DNA of 64,000 nucleotides. Source: an uncultured Marinobacter sp. (GTDB taxonomy: Bacteria > Pseudomonadota > Gammaproteobacteria > Pseudomonadales > Oleiphilaceae). The position numbers and the translations under genes were made by a program. The stretch covers positions 1 to 64,000 of the forward strand of contig NZ_CAJXKQ010000002.1 in assembly GCF_913055835.1 (NCBI RefSeq), read 5' to 3'. This document shows positions 17,249 to 25,215 of the stretch, one piece after another. Numbering within the stretch: position 1 is the stretch's first letter; the number at the start of each line of letters is the position of its first letter. Under the pieces are notes generated by a model. That model ran no database searches. It saw nothing but the letters and a program-made list of their open reading frames with translations, and was not told where the DNA came from.

Positions 17249-17633
17249 GGTAGCTCGCCCAGGCAATGTGGGACTCAGAGAGGGTGACTTTCAGGCTGAC
17301 GATGCCTTTACCCGCCTCCCCCAGTCGTCCCCCGTGAATGGCTGCTGCCATCCGGTCGAATATCAGTTTGGCCATGAATTCCGTGGTGGTATTGCGGCCT
17401 CTCAGTTCGGGCAATTCGTCCAGGTTCTGCATGTTGAATTCGGAGAGGATGTTATTGAGAAGCTCGGAAGCCATACCGATGTCGACGATCAGGTCGTCCT
17501 TGTCCAGCTGGTGACGCTCAAAAGTCACGTCCACTATGTAAGTAGCACCGTGTACCTTCTGCGCAGGACCAAAGATCTCTCCGTTGAAGCTGTGGGCAAT
17601 CATCATGTGGTCCCGGACCGTCAAACCGAACAT
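17235..17633 (-). CDS. QueD/PTPS-fold protein lacking catalytic residues
   Basis: At 132 residues it has the size and layout of 6-carboxy- or 6-pyruvoyl-tetrahydropterin synthases: AHSFNGEIFG, VHGATYIVDVTF, DLIVDIG, TTTEFMAKLIFDRM and LKVTLSES. Compared with the family, the catalytic Cys four residues before the HGH motif is A24, the third zinc His is A30 (HGA instead of HGH), and the LDH catalytic His position reads FNM. Only H14 and H28 of the usual zinc triad remain, while the substrate-anchoring E85 and E120 are kept. It should therefore not be called queD. It sits 29 bases after the dehydrogenase gene. Confidence 0.75.
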   Translation of the reverse strand: MFGLTVRDHMMIAHSFNGEIFGPAQKVHGATYIVDVTFERHQLDKDDLIVDIGMASELLNNILSEFNMQNLDELPELRGRNTTTEFMAKLIFDRMAAAIHGGRLGEAGKGIVSLKVTLSESHIAWASYHAGI

Positions 17634-17662
17634 AGTCTCTCCTTAGCAAATATTTTGGATTC

Positions 17663-18670
17663 TCAGTAAACAACGCGATGGCAGAGCGTCTCCCGGCCAT
17701 CGATCAGAATTCGTGCCATGGATTTTGGCAGGTCATCGAACCGGCACTCGCCGGTAATAAGCGCATCCAGTGCTTCGTCCTGAAGCAATTCCAAGGCCAG
17801 GCCCAGACGTTTGCGATAGTCCCACCGCGGAACTCGTGAGGGTACGATCTGGCCCACCTGGCTGGATTTTAGCGTGAGCCGCCGGGGATGGAATGCGGCC
17901 CCCAATGGTGCGGGTACCGGTTGATCTCCATACCAGCTCATTTCAACAATGGTCGCTTCCTGTCCAGCCAGTCCAAGGGCCGTCTCCAGGCCCGATGGAT
18001 GGCCACTGACATGAATCACCAGGTCGTGATCGTCAGCGCCGGATTCGCTGCTGAAATCCAGCCCCAATTGTTCTGCAATGGTCTGTCTTTCTGGATTCGT
18101 ATCGATTGCAGTTACACGGGTGCCCGGAATACGGCTGGCCAGCCAGGCAACGAGCAGACCGACCACTCCGAGTCCAACCACGGCAATGCGGTCCCCGACC
18201 GCCGGTGTACCGTCCCATAGCCCGTTGACCGCGGTTTCCATGTTCGCCGCAAGAATCGCTCGCTCAGCGGGCAGTTTTTTCGGCAAGGGCGTCACCGCCG
18301 ACGCCGGCACCCGGTAGCGATCCTGGTGCGGGTACAGGCAAAACACCTTCTGCCCGACCAGTTCTACAGGCCCTTCGATGACCTCACCCACGCTGGCGTA
18401 GCCGTACTTCACCGGCCAGGGGAAATCGCCATCCTGAAAGGGAGCCCGCATTGCCAAGTATTCACTCCTGGGAACGCGGCCATGGAAAACCAGGGATTCG
18501 GTACCCCGACTGATGCCCGAATAGAGAGCCTGAACCGTAACCAGCTCTTCTTCCTCATCGCTACCTTGTGGCTCGAGCGGCGTATCCTGAATCTCGCCCT
18601 TACCGGCTCCGGTTACCCACCAGGCACGAGCTGTTGTCTTGGTATCGGGAATCTCGGGGTCACGTTGCAA
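17663..18670 (-). CDS. medium-chain dehydrogenase (MDR), BchC-like, without the zinc cysteine
   Basis: A 335-residue MDR-superfamily oxidoreductase with the GroES-like half first (SGISRGTESLVFHGRVP at 51-67) and a Rossmann half with IAVVGLGVVGLLVAW followed by an acidic AIDTNPERQ, suggesting NAD preference. Where alcohol dehydrogenases have the zinc-binding Cys, this one has Ser54 (GISRGTE), and the GHE motif is replaced by KYGYASVGEV; the same features occur in BchC-type members. First gene of a four-gene operon. TTG start at 18670 with AGGAG six bases upstream. Substrate unknown. Confidence 0.75.
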   Translation of the reverse strand: MQRDPEIPDTKTTARAWWVTGAGKGEIQDTPLEPQGSDEEEELVTVQALYSGISRGTESLVFHGRVPRSEYLAMRAPFQDGDFPWPVKYGYASVGEVIEGPVELVGQKVFCLYPHQDRYRVPASAVTPLPKKLPAERAILAANMETAVNGLWDGTPAVGDRIAVVGLGVVGLLVAWLASRIPGTRVTAIDTNPERQTIAEQLGLDFSSESGADDHDLVIHVSGHPSGLETALGLAGQEATIVEMSWYGDQPVPAPLGAAFHPRRLTLKSSQVGQIVPSRVPRWDYRKRLGLALELLQDEALDALITGECRFDDLPKSMARILIDGRETLCHRVVY

Positions 18671-18848
18671 AGGGAACTCCTATCCTGGCAGCGATTCTTT
18701 TGACATTGCCCGCCGAACTGCACGAGCTGAACCTTGAGGTCTGAACGCGGTCAATGCTCGTAAGCACACTCACACACATCAACTATAGTCAGTGTACAGC
18801 GCATCCGGGGTGTTTGATGCCTGCAAACCTATACGCTGGAGTTCAGTG

Positions 18849-19583
18849 ATGGATTCTAACGGCCATTCAGTTGCGCAAAAGGTTCCCCTGCCGCTCGACC
18901 TTGCCTGGGGTTTCGGTCTTGCCGCCCTGCTTTGCCTGGCCACCGGCTGGCTTGCCTCGCCCCCTGCTCTTTTTTACGTGCTGGCCGCAGCGCTTTACCT
19001 TGGCGTTTGTGGCCTGGTTACTCGTTACTGGCCAGAAGCCCGGGATTTCGGCTGGGCAAACCGGGCAACCCTTCTCAGAGCCTGCCTGGTGATTGTTCTC
19101 GTGGCCCTGGCGCCCTTCGCCGGCCAGTTGACTGACAGTCTCTGGCTGTATGGCTGGATGGCGCTGCTGGCACTGATTCTGGACGGAGTGGACGGCAAGG
19201 TCGCACGAGCCACCGGCTCCCAGAGTGACTTCGGCGCCCGGTTCGACATGGAGCTGGATGCCCTGTTCATCCTTGGGCTAAGCATCGCTGTTCTCACGCT
19301 GGGCAAGGCCGGCATCTGGGTGCTTGCTCTGGGCCTCATCCGTTACGCCTTTGTCGCTGCCAGCTATATCCTGAGTTGGCTGAACGCTCCCCTGCCGGAC
19401 AGCTTCAGACGAAAGACAGTCTGTGTCTGGCAGATCGTTACCCTGCTGGTGGCAGTACTGCCGCCGGTCAACACGCTGTTTGCCAGTACCACGCTTGCAA
19501 CCGCTCTTGCGCTGCTTGTGTGGTCATTTGTTACCGATATTCACTGGCTTTACCAGAGGAGACATCACCATGATGTTCAATAA
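18849..19583 (+). CDS. CDP-alcohol phosphatidyltransferase family membrane protein
   Basis: A 244-residue integral membrane enzyme carrying the complete family motif DGVDGKVAR...G...D...D (D112 onward: LDGVDGKVARAT, then FGARFDMELDAL), which binds CDP and metal. About six hydrophobic segments. ATG 18849 has GGAG seven bases upstream; the in-frame extension to 18792 does not. Divergent from the dehydrogenase operon across 178 bases and overlapping yceI by 14 bases. It would link an alcohol (glycerophosphate, inositol-type or other) to a CDP-activated lipid or polyol; which one is not readable. Confidence 0.82.
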   Translation: MDSNGHSVAQKVPLPLDLAWGFGLAALLCLATGWLASPPALFYVLAAALYLGVCGLVTRYWPEARDFGWANRATLLRACLVIVLVALAPFAGQLTDSLWLYGWMALLALILDGVDGKVARATGSQSDFGARFDMELDALFILGLSIAVLTLGKAGIWVLALGLIRYAFVAASYILSWLNAPLPDSFRRKTVCVWQIVTLLVAVLPPVNTLFASTTLATALALLVWSFVTDIHWLYQRRHHHDVQ

Positions 19584-20187
19584 CAGGAAAACCCCTGCCC
19601 ACATTGCCATTGCATTTCCTGCGGCCCTTGTATTGAGCCCGGTGGCGATGGCCGAGCCCAGGAACTTTGTCGTCGATGACGAGCATTTCTCGATGTTCTT
19701 CGAGATCATGCACATCGGGTATGCCCCGGTAATGGGCATGTTCCGGGAAGTTGAAGGTCAGTTCGTTTATGACGAGGAAGCCAGGGAACTGAAATCCGGC
19801 AAACTGGTGTTCCAGAGTGACAGCGTTTTTACCAACCACAAAAAACGAGACGAGCACGTTCGAAATGAAGACTTCCTCGACAGCGAAGAGCATCCGGAGA
19901 TCACCTTCACCGTTACCGATTTCGAAACCACCGGCGAGAATACCGGTAAGGTAACAGGCGACCTGGAACTCCTCGGCCAGACCAGACCCGTGGTACTGGA
20001 CGTAACCCTTAACAAGGCTGACGTTTATCCCTTTGGCCACGAGGAATACACCCTTGGCATCAGTGCTTCGACAACGCTTAAACGCAGTGAATGGGGAATG
20101 ACCTACGGCCTCGATGAAGCAATGGTCGGCGATGAAGTGAAACTGCACTTCGGATTCGAAGCAATTCGGGAGTCCGGCTGGCTCTGA
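19570..20187 (+). CDS. YceI-family periplasmic lipid-binding protein
   Basis: A 205-residue protein with a Sec signal (MMFNNRKTPAHIAIAFPAAL...AMA cleavage) and the single YceI lipocalin-like domain: VDDEHFSMFFEIMHIGYAPVMG, VFQSDSVFTNHKKRDEHVRN, FLDSEEHPEITFTVTDF, and WGMTYGLDEAMVGDEVKLHF at the end. Family members bind polyisoprenoids or similar lipids. The ATG at 19570 follows AGAGGAG and overlaps the phosphatidyltransferase gene, so the two are likely co-translated, which hints at a lipid-related role for both. Confidence 0.88.
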   Translation: MMFNNRKTPAHIAIAFPAALVLSPVAMAEPRNFVVDDEHFSMFFEIMHIGYAPVMGMFREVEGQFVYDEEARELKSGKLVFQSDSVFTNHKKRDEHVRNEDFLDSEEHPEITFTVTDFETTGENTGKVTGDLELLGQTRPVVLDVTLNKADVYPFGHEEYTLGISASTTLKRSEWGMTYGLDEAMVGDEVKLHFGFEAIRESGWL

Positions 20188-20332
20188 TTTCCAGGCATGC
20201 CGTCAGGTCAACAAGAATGTGACCTGCCGCACAACACGGACACATTCTGTTACACAATCAGGCCGGATTTTTGGGCTGCGGCGCAAATCCCGTTATGTTT
20301 AAAAGAACAACAATAAACAAGGGACCTGCCGC

Positions 20333-21400
20333 ATGCCCGGTAAGGCTTTTCTGATTCTGACATTGGTAACCGCCGGCGTGTTCGGCACAGGGTACATGCT
20401 CTCTGCCGACAATCGCGCCAGTTTCAGCTGGCTCGCGGAACCGCCCGGCGCGAACGAGTCCCGGCCCGCTCAGAGCCCAACGACAACAAGGCAACCGTCG
20501 GAGCGCGCTAAGCAACCCGAGCCACCGTCCGACAACGCCCTGGGATTTATGCTGGCCAGCGTTGCCGAGCAATACGCTGAATCCACCCGCTACCCTGCCT
20601 GGTCGGTGCCTCTGAGCCCGGAACAGGCCAGCGCTTATCGTGGCAATCACTACGAGCCGATCAGCCTGCCGCTGGAGGGTGGCGGTGAGTTCACTGTCAC
20701 GCTCGAGAAGTACCGGTTTACCGAGGGCGAGCAAATTCTTGTTGCAGCGGCCATACAGGGCCCACAGGTGGTTGATCGCGCTTTGTCTGCAACCCTGGAA
20801 AAACCAGAAAGCCGCGATTCCGTCGCCAGCACCACACTGGAACAAGCAGGGTCGCCGGGTTACTTCGAGGGCGTTCTGTCTGCCGATGAATCACCGGGAG
20901 AGTACCGCCTGATCGTGGAAGCCCGACTTGATGGCAAACCGGTTCGCCATGCCTCGAGCCTGACCATCGAACCCTACCTGGGAGACTTCGAAGGGCTGGG
21001 CGATGCCCGCATCAGCGGCAACAATCTGATTATCCCCGTAAAGTTCTCACCTGAGGCCCCCGGCTTTTACGCACTTTCAGCCCAGCTTTTCGTGGGGCAG
21101 CGCCCGGTTGCCCAATTGCAGATGGAAAAAAGGCTGGACGGCACTTCAAACACCATCAACCTCAAGGCTCACGGCACGGTGTTGGCAAACCGGACTGTGG
21201 ACGGTCAGCTTCAGCTGAAGAACCTGCAGATTCGCCAGCTCCCCGCCAAGCCAGGTGACAGAACCAATTACGCGTTCGGCCCCGACGAGGGCTACGCATT
21301 CACACCGCCGGACCTCGACAGTCTTACCGATACGCCGGCGGTGAACCCCGAATCGGAACAACGGGCGGCACTGCTCCGGCAGCTTGCCGACAAGTTCTGA
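20333..21400 (+). CDS. anchored periplasmic protein of unknown function
   Basis: The 355-residue protein is not recognised. An N-terminal hydrophobic segment (ILTLVTAGVFGTGYMLSA) is probably an uncleaved anchor, followed by a low-complexity Pro/Ser/Thr linker (about 40-70) and a beta-rich body of about 250 residues that looks like two Ig-like or C2-like sandwiches (GEFTVTLEKYRFTEGEQILV and GDARISGNNLIIPVKF regions). It stands 101 bases before the secreted lipase gene on the same strand. It does not look like the helical lipase foldase LifO, so calling it a lipase chaperone would be a guess. Confidence 0.7.
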   Translation: MPGKAFLILTLVTAGVFGTGYMLSADNRASFSWLAEPPGANESRPAQSPTTTRQPSERAKQPEPPSDNALGFMLASVAEQYAESTRYPAWSVPLSPEQASAYRGNHYEPISLPLEGGGEFTVTLEKYRFTEGEQILVAAAIQGPQVVDRALSATLEKPESRDSVASTTLEQAGSPGYFEGVLSADESPGEYRLIVEARLDGKPVRHASSLTIEPYLGDFEGLGDARISGNNLIIPVKFSPEAPGFYALSAQLFVGQRPVAQLQMEKRLDGTSNTINLKAHGTVLANRTVDGQLQLKNLQIRQLPAKPGDRTNYAFGPDEGYAFTPPDLDSLTDTPAVNPESEQRAALLRQLADKF

Positions 21401-21501
21401 TGCCAGAGCTGCTGCTCTGGGCCGGCTGACGCCGGGTTGTACCGCCATGCCGGCGGAGAAACGTCTTGTGACAACAATAATTCAGCAAGGACGGAGCAAC
21501 T

Positions 21502-22590
21502 ATGAAAACAACAAAGATCGGAAGTGCCTGTAAAACCGCCCTGGCGGTTGCCATCACCGGCAGTTTGTTTGCCGGCACCGCCCAGGCCCAACTGGCTGGG
21601 CACAATGTGATTCTGGTACACGGGTTCCAGCAGGAAGATCTGGCCAACCCTCCCGCCAACATCCAGGAAGTGAAAAGCGCTGGCGAGGACTATTGGCGCA
21701 CCTTCTGGCTCTCCCGAGCAGAAGCCCGTATTGACTGGGGCAGCGACGGACGCGTTGAAGGTGACATTGCCCAGCAGGCCTATGAACAGATGCGTCAGAT
21801 CAGTCAGCAAGGGCTGTGCAATGACTACTGCATTGTCGTCTCCCACTCCACCGGTGATCTGGTTACCCGCTATCTGCTCGAGAACCAGGCTCGGTGGCTT
21901 CAGTCCGAGGGCCTCCAACCTCTGAAGATCCTGGCAACCCTGGATTATTCAGGAGCAGGAGGTGGCACTGAACTGGCGAATCTTGCATTGAGCCTTGCCT
22001 ACAACGACAGCTGGTACAACTGGCCCCTCAGGGCTGCAGTAGAGGCCTTCACCGGCATTGAACCGGAGCCGGGCAAACTCGGTGTGGTCAACGACCTGCA
22101 GACCAACGCAGCGCGCAACCTGGCGGTGAGCCCGAATTCTATCCCCCGGCTGCGCTTCGTCGCTGGTGGTTCCTCCTATGGCGGGATCACCAAGCCGTTC
22201 ATTGCCGGCACTGACGACGGCGTGGTACCCACCCACTCGGCCTGTGGTGCAACCTCCGCCGCCGGCATTGATTCCTGCTCTTCCAGCATCAGCCTTGCGG
22301 GCAAGGTAACCAGCCAGAATGGTCCGGGCGCTCTCTACTTCAATCACTACCCGGTGCTGATGAACGAGGGAGTCACCCACAGTGGTGTGCTTGGTTCTGA
22401 GACAGGCAACATCTCCGTTCCCGTGGTCAACAACACCACCCTTGGCGGCCTGCAGGTTGATTTCGCCAGCCGCACTTACAACAAGCGTGCATGGTGGCAG
22501 TGGTGGGGTTCCGGTGACCGTTACATCGAGGTGCCCGGTTCAGATCAGACCGACATGTCCAATCTGGTTTACACAACTCTCAATAACTGA
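21502..22590 (+). CDS. secreted alpha/beta-hydrolase lipase or esterase
   Basis: A 362-residue protein with a Sec signal (KTALAVAITGSLFAGTAQAQ), an oxyanion-hole strand NVILVHGFQQ and a nucleophile elbow VVSHSTGDL with Ser116 as likely nucleophile. The elbow has Ser in place of the first Gly of the usual G-x-S-x-G. Probable acid D near GTDDGVVPTHS and a C-terminal His near NEGVTHSGVL complete the triad. Paired cysteines (NDYC, SACG, DSCS) suit an exported enzyme. GGACGGAG lies before the ATG. A dispersed palindrome follows the stop. Confidence 0.8.
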   Translation: MKTTKIGSACKTALAVAITGSLFAGTAQAQLAGHNVILVHGFQQEDLANPPANIQEVKSAGEDYWRTFWLSRAEARIDWGSDGRVEGDIAQQAYEQMRQISQQGLCNDYCIVVSHSTGDLVTRYLLENQARWLQSEGLQPLKILATLDYSGAGGGTELANLALSLAYNDSWYNWPLRAAVEAFTGIEPEPGKLGVVNDLQTNAARNLAVSPNSIPRLRFVAGGSSYGGITKPFIAGTDDGVVPTHSACGATSAAGIDSCSSSISLAGKVTSQNGPGALYFNHYPVLMNEGVTHSGVLGSETGNISVPVVNNTTLGGLQVDFASRTYNKRAWWQWWGSGDRYIEVPGSDQTDMSNLVYTTLNN

Positions 22591-22614
22591 ACACTTACGC
22601 AGCATGCAGAAGAG

Positions 22615-22643
22615 GGGGTCAGAAGAAAATTTCTTCTGACCCC
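22615..22643. repeat. GGGGTCAGAAG palindromic repeat, copy 2
   Basis: A perfect palindrome, arms GGGGTCAGAAGAAA and TTTCTTCTGACCCC around a single A, 24 bases after the lipase stop. It is the cleanest of three copies (see 2813 and 50038). It may also end lipase transcription, although only a short, mixed tail follows. Confidence 0.75.
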
Positions 22644-22754
22644 AATCTCACTTATCACCTCGGTAGTTCTACCCATCTTTCCTTTTTAGTTCGCAAACTA
22701 TACATTGGTTCGCTTTCCCCGTTTTATTCACTCATTTCCGGCAAGCGAAAACCG

Positions 22755-23705
22755 ATGTCTGACACCCACAAATCCGATCTTCTCCTGGTTGTTGTAACCC
22801 TGTTCGCGGCCATCAGCTGGATGTTTTCCAAGGAAGCGGTACTTCTAATGCCGCCGCTGATGTTCATGGCAGCCCGGTTTCTGATTGCCGGAACGGTGCT
22901 CGCCTTTTTCGCTCGCCGCGCACTGATGAAGCTCAGCTTTGATCAACTTCGTCGAAGCGTGGGTGTTGGCCTGGTATTCGGCACGGCCATGACCTGCTGG
23001 GTGATGGGTCTGGTTCATGGGACCAGCCTTGGCGAAGGCGCCTTTTTGACCAGCCTGGGCGTTGTGATTGTCCCCATTATTGCCCGCCTGGTATTCAAGG
23101 AAGCCCAACCGCCAAGCACCTGGCTGGCAATTCCCATTGCCGTTGCCGGGCTCGCGTTGCTCTCCCTGGAAAACGGCTTCCGCCCGGAAGCCGGCCAGAT
23201 TTTCTTTGTCATGGCAGCGACGATTTTCGCCCTGTATTTCAACCTCAATACCCGGGCGGCCAACCAGAGAACAGTGACAAACCGCCTGGGGAAGACCGTG
23301 GAAAAGCATAGGGTACCCGCCCTGCCCCTCACAGCCATTGCGCTGCTCACGGTAGGTATGCTGACCCTGATCGAGTCCATGATTATGGAGCCCTGGCTGC
23401 CTACGCTGAATAGCCTCTCGCCAATCCTGGTTTGGTGGGTGGTGGCCAGTGCCGTCATTGGAACCGCTGGCCGCTTCCTGCTTCAGACACTGGCCCAGAG
23501 CCTGTCTGCAAACAGCCATGGTGTAGTCATTCTGGTACTGGAACCGGTGTGGGTCGCCCTGTTCGCCGCAGGCTGGTTTGGCGAGACAATGACCAGTATT
23601 CAACTGGCCGGCTGCGGCCTCATCTTCGCAGCACTGATCGTCAACCGCTGGGCAGTTCTGAGCAAAGTCATCAAGGATAAACTCCGGAGCCGGAAAACCG
23701 CATAA
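22755..23705 (+). CDS. DMT-family (EamA) transporter
   Basis: A 316-residue membrane protein with ten hydrophobic segments in two EamA repeats: the first about 8-140 (LLLVVVTLFAAISWMFSKEA, then MAARFLIAGTVLAFF) and the second about 150-300 (FFVMAATIFALYF, VILVLEPVWVALFAAGWFGE). The drug/metabolite superfamily exports amino acids, nucleosides or other small molecules; the substrate cannot be told. Stand-alone gene immediately upstream of tRNA-Val. Confidence 0.88.
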   Translation: MSDTHKSDLLLVVVTLFAAISWMFSKEAVLLMPPLMFMAARFLIAGTVLAFFARRALMKLSFDQLRRSVGVGLVFGTAMTCWVMGLVHGTSLGEGAFLTSLGVVIVPIIARLVFKEAQPPSTWLAIPIAVAGLALLSLENGFRPEAGQIFFVMAATIFALYFNLNTRAANQRTVTNRLGKTVEKHRVPALPLTAIALLTVGMLTLIESMIMEPWLPTLNSLSPILVWWVVASAVIGTAGRFLLQTLAQSLSANSHGVVILVLEPVWVALFAAGWFGETMTSIQLAGCGLIFAALIVNRWAVLSKVIKDKLRSRKTA

Positions 23706-23760
23706 AAGTGGTTGACCGGCACCGGCTGAATCAGTATATTTCGTCCCCGTTGCAGGACAC

Positions 23761-23837
<77 letters not shown>

Positions 23838-23850
23838 CTCCTGCGAAGAA

Positions 23851-23890
23851 AGTCAGTTACTTACATCTCCTGTAAGAACTGGCTTTTTTT
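23851..23890 (+). terminator. rho-independent terminator of tRNA-Val
   Basis: Stem AGTCAGTT-A-CTTACA / TGTAAG-AACTGGCT (one bulged A, one G-U pair) with loop TCTCC, followed by a run of seven T at 23884-23890. Confidence 0.85.
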
Positions 23891-23992
23891 GTGCCTGCAA
23901 TTTTCTTCTGCCCGGGTTGCCTGCGTCTTTTACCTCGTTAAGGAGAACCGCCACTCGGAATTTGCGCATATCCGCGCACTCCTTTCTCCTGA

Positions 23993-24029
23993 GAGCAATA
24001 TTGCTCAGCCTCAGTGAAGAGCCTATACT
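23993..24029 (+). promoter_or_regulatory. promoter of the Xre-RES module with an operator-like palindrome
   Basis: The -35 TTGCTC (24001-24006) and -10 TATACT (24024-24029) are 17 bases apart, about 60 bases before the antitoxin start. The 14-base perfect palindrome GAGCAATATTGCTC (23993-24006) covers the -35 box, as expected if the antitoxin represses its own operon. Direct sequence observation; binding is inferred. Confidence 0.65.
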
Positions 24030-24089
24030 TTCACCATAGACTTATTCAGTGATGGGCCTATAAATGCAAAGGGCCCGGGAGAGGCAGCC

Positions 24090-24536
24090 ATGCTTGGCTT
24101 GAAACACCACCAACCATTGGACATTAACCCGCCCACGAATGCCGGGCTTGTACTGACTGCTACCCATAGCACAGCAGGACTTCGCTGGTTATTTGAACAC
24201 CGGGAACTCTGGGGGCTGACTATGGATCAACTGGGGATCCTTCTTGGCGGCATTCGTCGCAGGACGCTCACAGATTGGCAACAAAAGATCAATCGTGGCG
24301 AACAAGTGGAAGTTTCCCGGGATACCATGGATCGAATCAGTCTGCTCCTGGGCATTCACAAGGCCCTGACATTGCTTAGTCCGACCGGACATGAGCAACT
24401 GGCGTACGAGTGGTTCCAGACACCGATCGAGCTAATGGGCTTGCAGGGCACATCGATCCGAGACTACCTGCTTGAGCAAGGTTCCATGGATGCGCTCTAT
24501 TACGTTCGCCGGAACCTGGACGCGATGCGCGGCTGA
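24090..24536 (+). CDS. Xre/MbcA/ParS-type antitoxin
   Basis: A 148-residue protein: an Xre-like helix-turn-helix about 38-75 (LTMDQLGILLGGIRRRTLTDWQ) and a C-terminal DUF2384-type toxin-binding domain about 85-146 ending in TPIELMGLQGTSIRDYLL, GSMDALYYVRRNLDAM. Pairs with the RES toxin 27 bases downstream. It would both repress the operon and plug the toxin active site. GGGAGAGG precedes the ATG. Confidence 0.88.
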   Translation: MLGLKHHQPLDINPPTNAGLVLTATHSTAGLRWLFEHRELWGLTMDQLGILLGGIRRRTLTDWQQKINRGEQVEVSRDTMDRISLLLGIHKALTLLSPTGHEQLAYEWFQTPIELMGLQGTSIRDYLLEQGSMDALYYVRRNLDAMRG

Positions 24537-24563
24537 AAAAGTTGAAAAGACAGGGAGTCTGAG

Positions 24564-25205
24564 TTGAATCGTATAAAGCCTGAATGGAAGCATCATCGGG
24601 TCATCCATAGCAAGCATCCTCCGATCGACTGCTTTGAAAGCCCGGACTCCATGGTTCTGGCGGAACTGGAATCCGCCACCAGCGACCGCATTGCTCATTG
24701 GCCCCGTTACGTCGATAAGGCGGATTTCCGTGCCGGACCCGGCTGGAGCCCGGTCATGGCGTCCTTCTGCTACCCCGCAACGGGGCGTTTCAATACCAGA
24801 AATCGTGGGGCTTACTATGCTGGAGACTCCGTTGAAACGGCGATCCGGGAGTGGGTCTACCATGCCGGCAGTGTATGGCGGGGTTTTGGTGTGGGGAACG
24901 ATTTTTCGGCGGTGGTCCGTTGTTACAGTGGCCATGTGGCAAAACCATTGGTTGACCTTCGAAACCAGCCTCAATACATGCACGAAACCAACTATGAACC
25001 CGGACAGAAAATCGCCGCTGACCTTTTGAACGCTGGCGAATTCGGGGTTCTGTATAATTCGGTCCGCAACCCCGGAGCAGAAGCTATTGCCCTGTTCCGA
25101 CCACCGGCAACGACACCCGTTGTTCAGGCTGGCCACTATACGCTCTACTGGGATGGCCATCGGTTTACCAAGTACGCTCGACTGGAGGAGTTCAGACCGC
25201 TTTAG
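24564..25205 (+). CDS. RES-domain NAD-degrading toxin
   Basis: The 213-residue RES-domain protein has the family's ATGRFNTRNRGAYYAGDSVETAIRE region split as GRFNTRNRG and AYYAGDSVETAIRE (arginine, tyrosine and glutamate of the active site) and the later YNSVRNPGAEAIALFRP with the serine-arginine element. Known RES toxins deplete NAD+ by phosphorolysis or glycohydrolysis. TTG start at 24564, GGGAG six bases upstream; the weak start may keep toxin below antitoxin. Intact length suggests an active module. Confidence 0.88.
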   Translation: MNRIKPEWKHHRVIHSKHPPIDCFESPDSMVLAELESATSDRIAHWPRYVDKADFRAGPGWSPVMASFCYPATGRFNTRNRGAYYAGDSVETAIREWVYHAGSVWRGFGVGNDFSAVVRCYSGHVAKPLVDLRNQPQYMHETNYEPGQKIAADLLNAGEFGVLYNSVRNPGAEAIALFRPPATTPVVQAGHYTLYWDGHRFTKYARLEEFRPL

Positions 25206-25215
25206 GTGGGCAACC

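Noticed and set aside
17235..17633. Calling this gene queD (queuosine synthesis)
   Set aside because: Catalytic Cys, one zinc His and the catalytic His are missing, and no other queuosine gene is near.
20333..21400. Lipase-specific foldase (LifO)
   Set aside because: LifO proteins are mostly helical; this one is beta-rich and lacks their motif.
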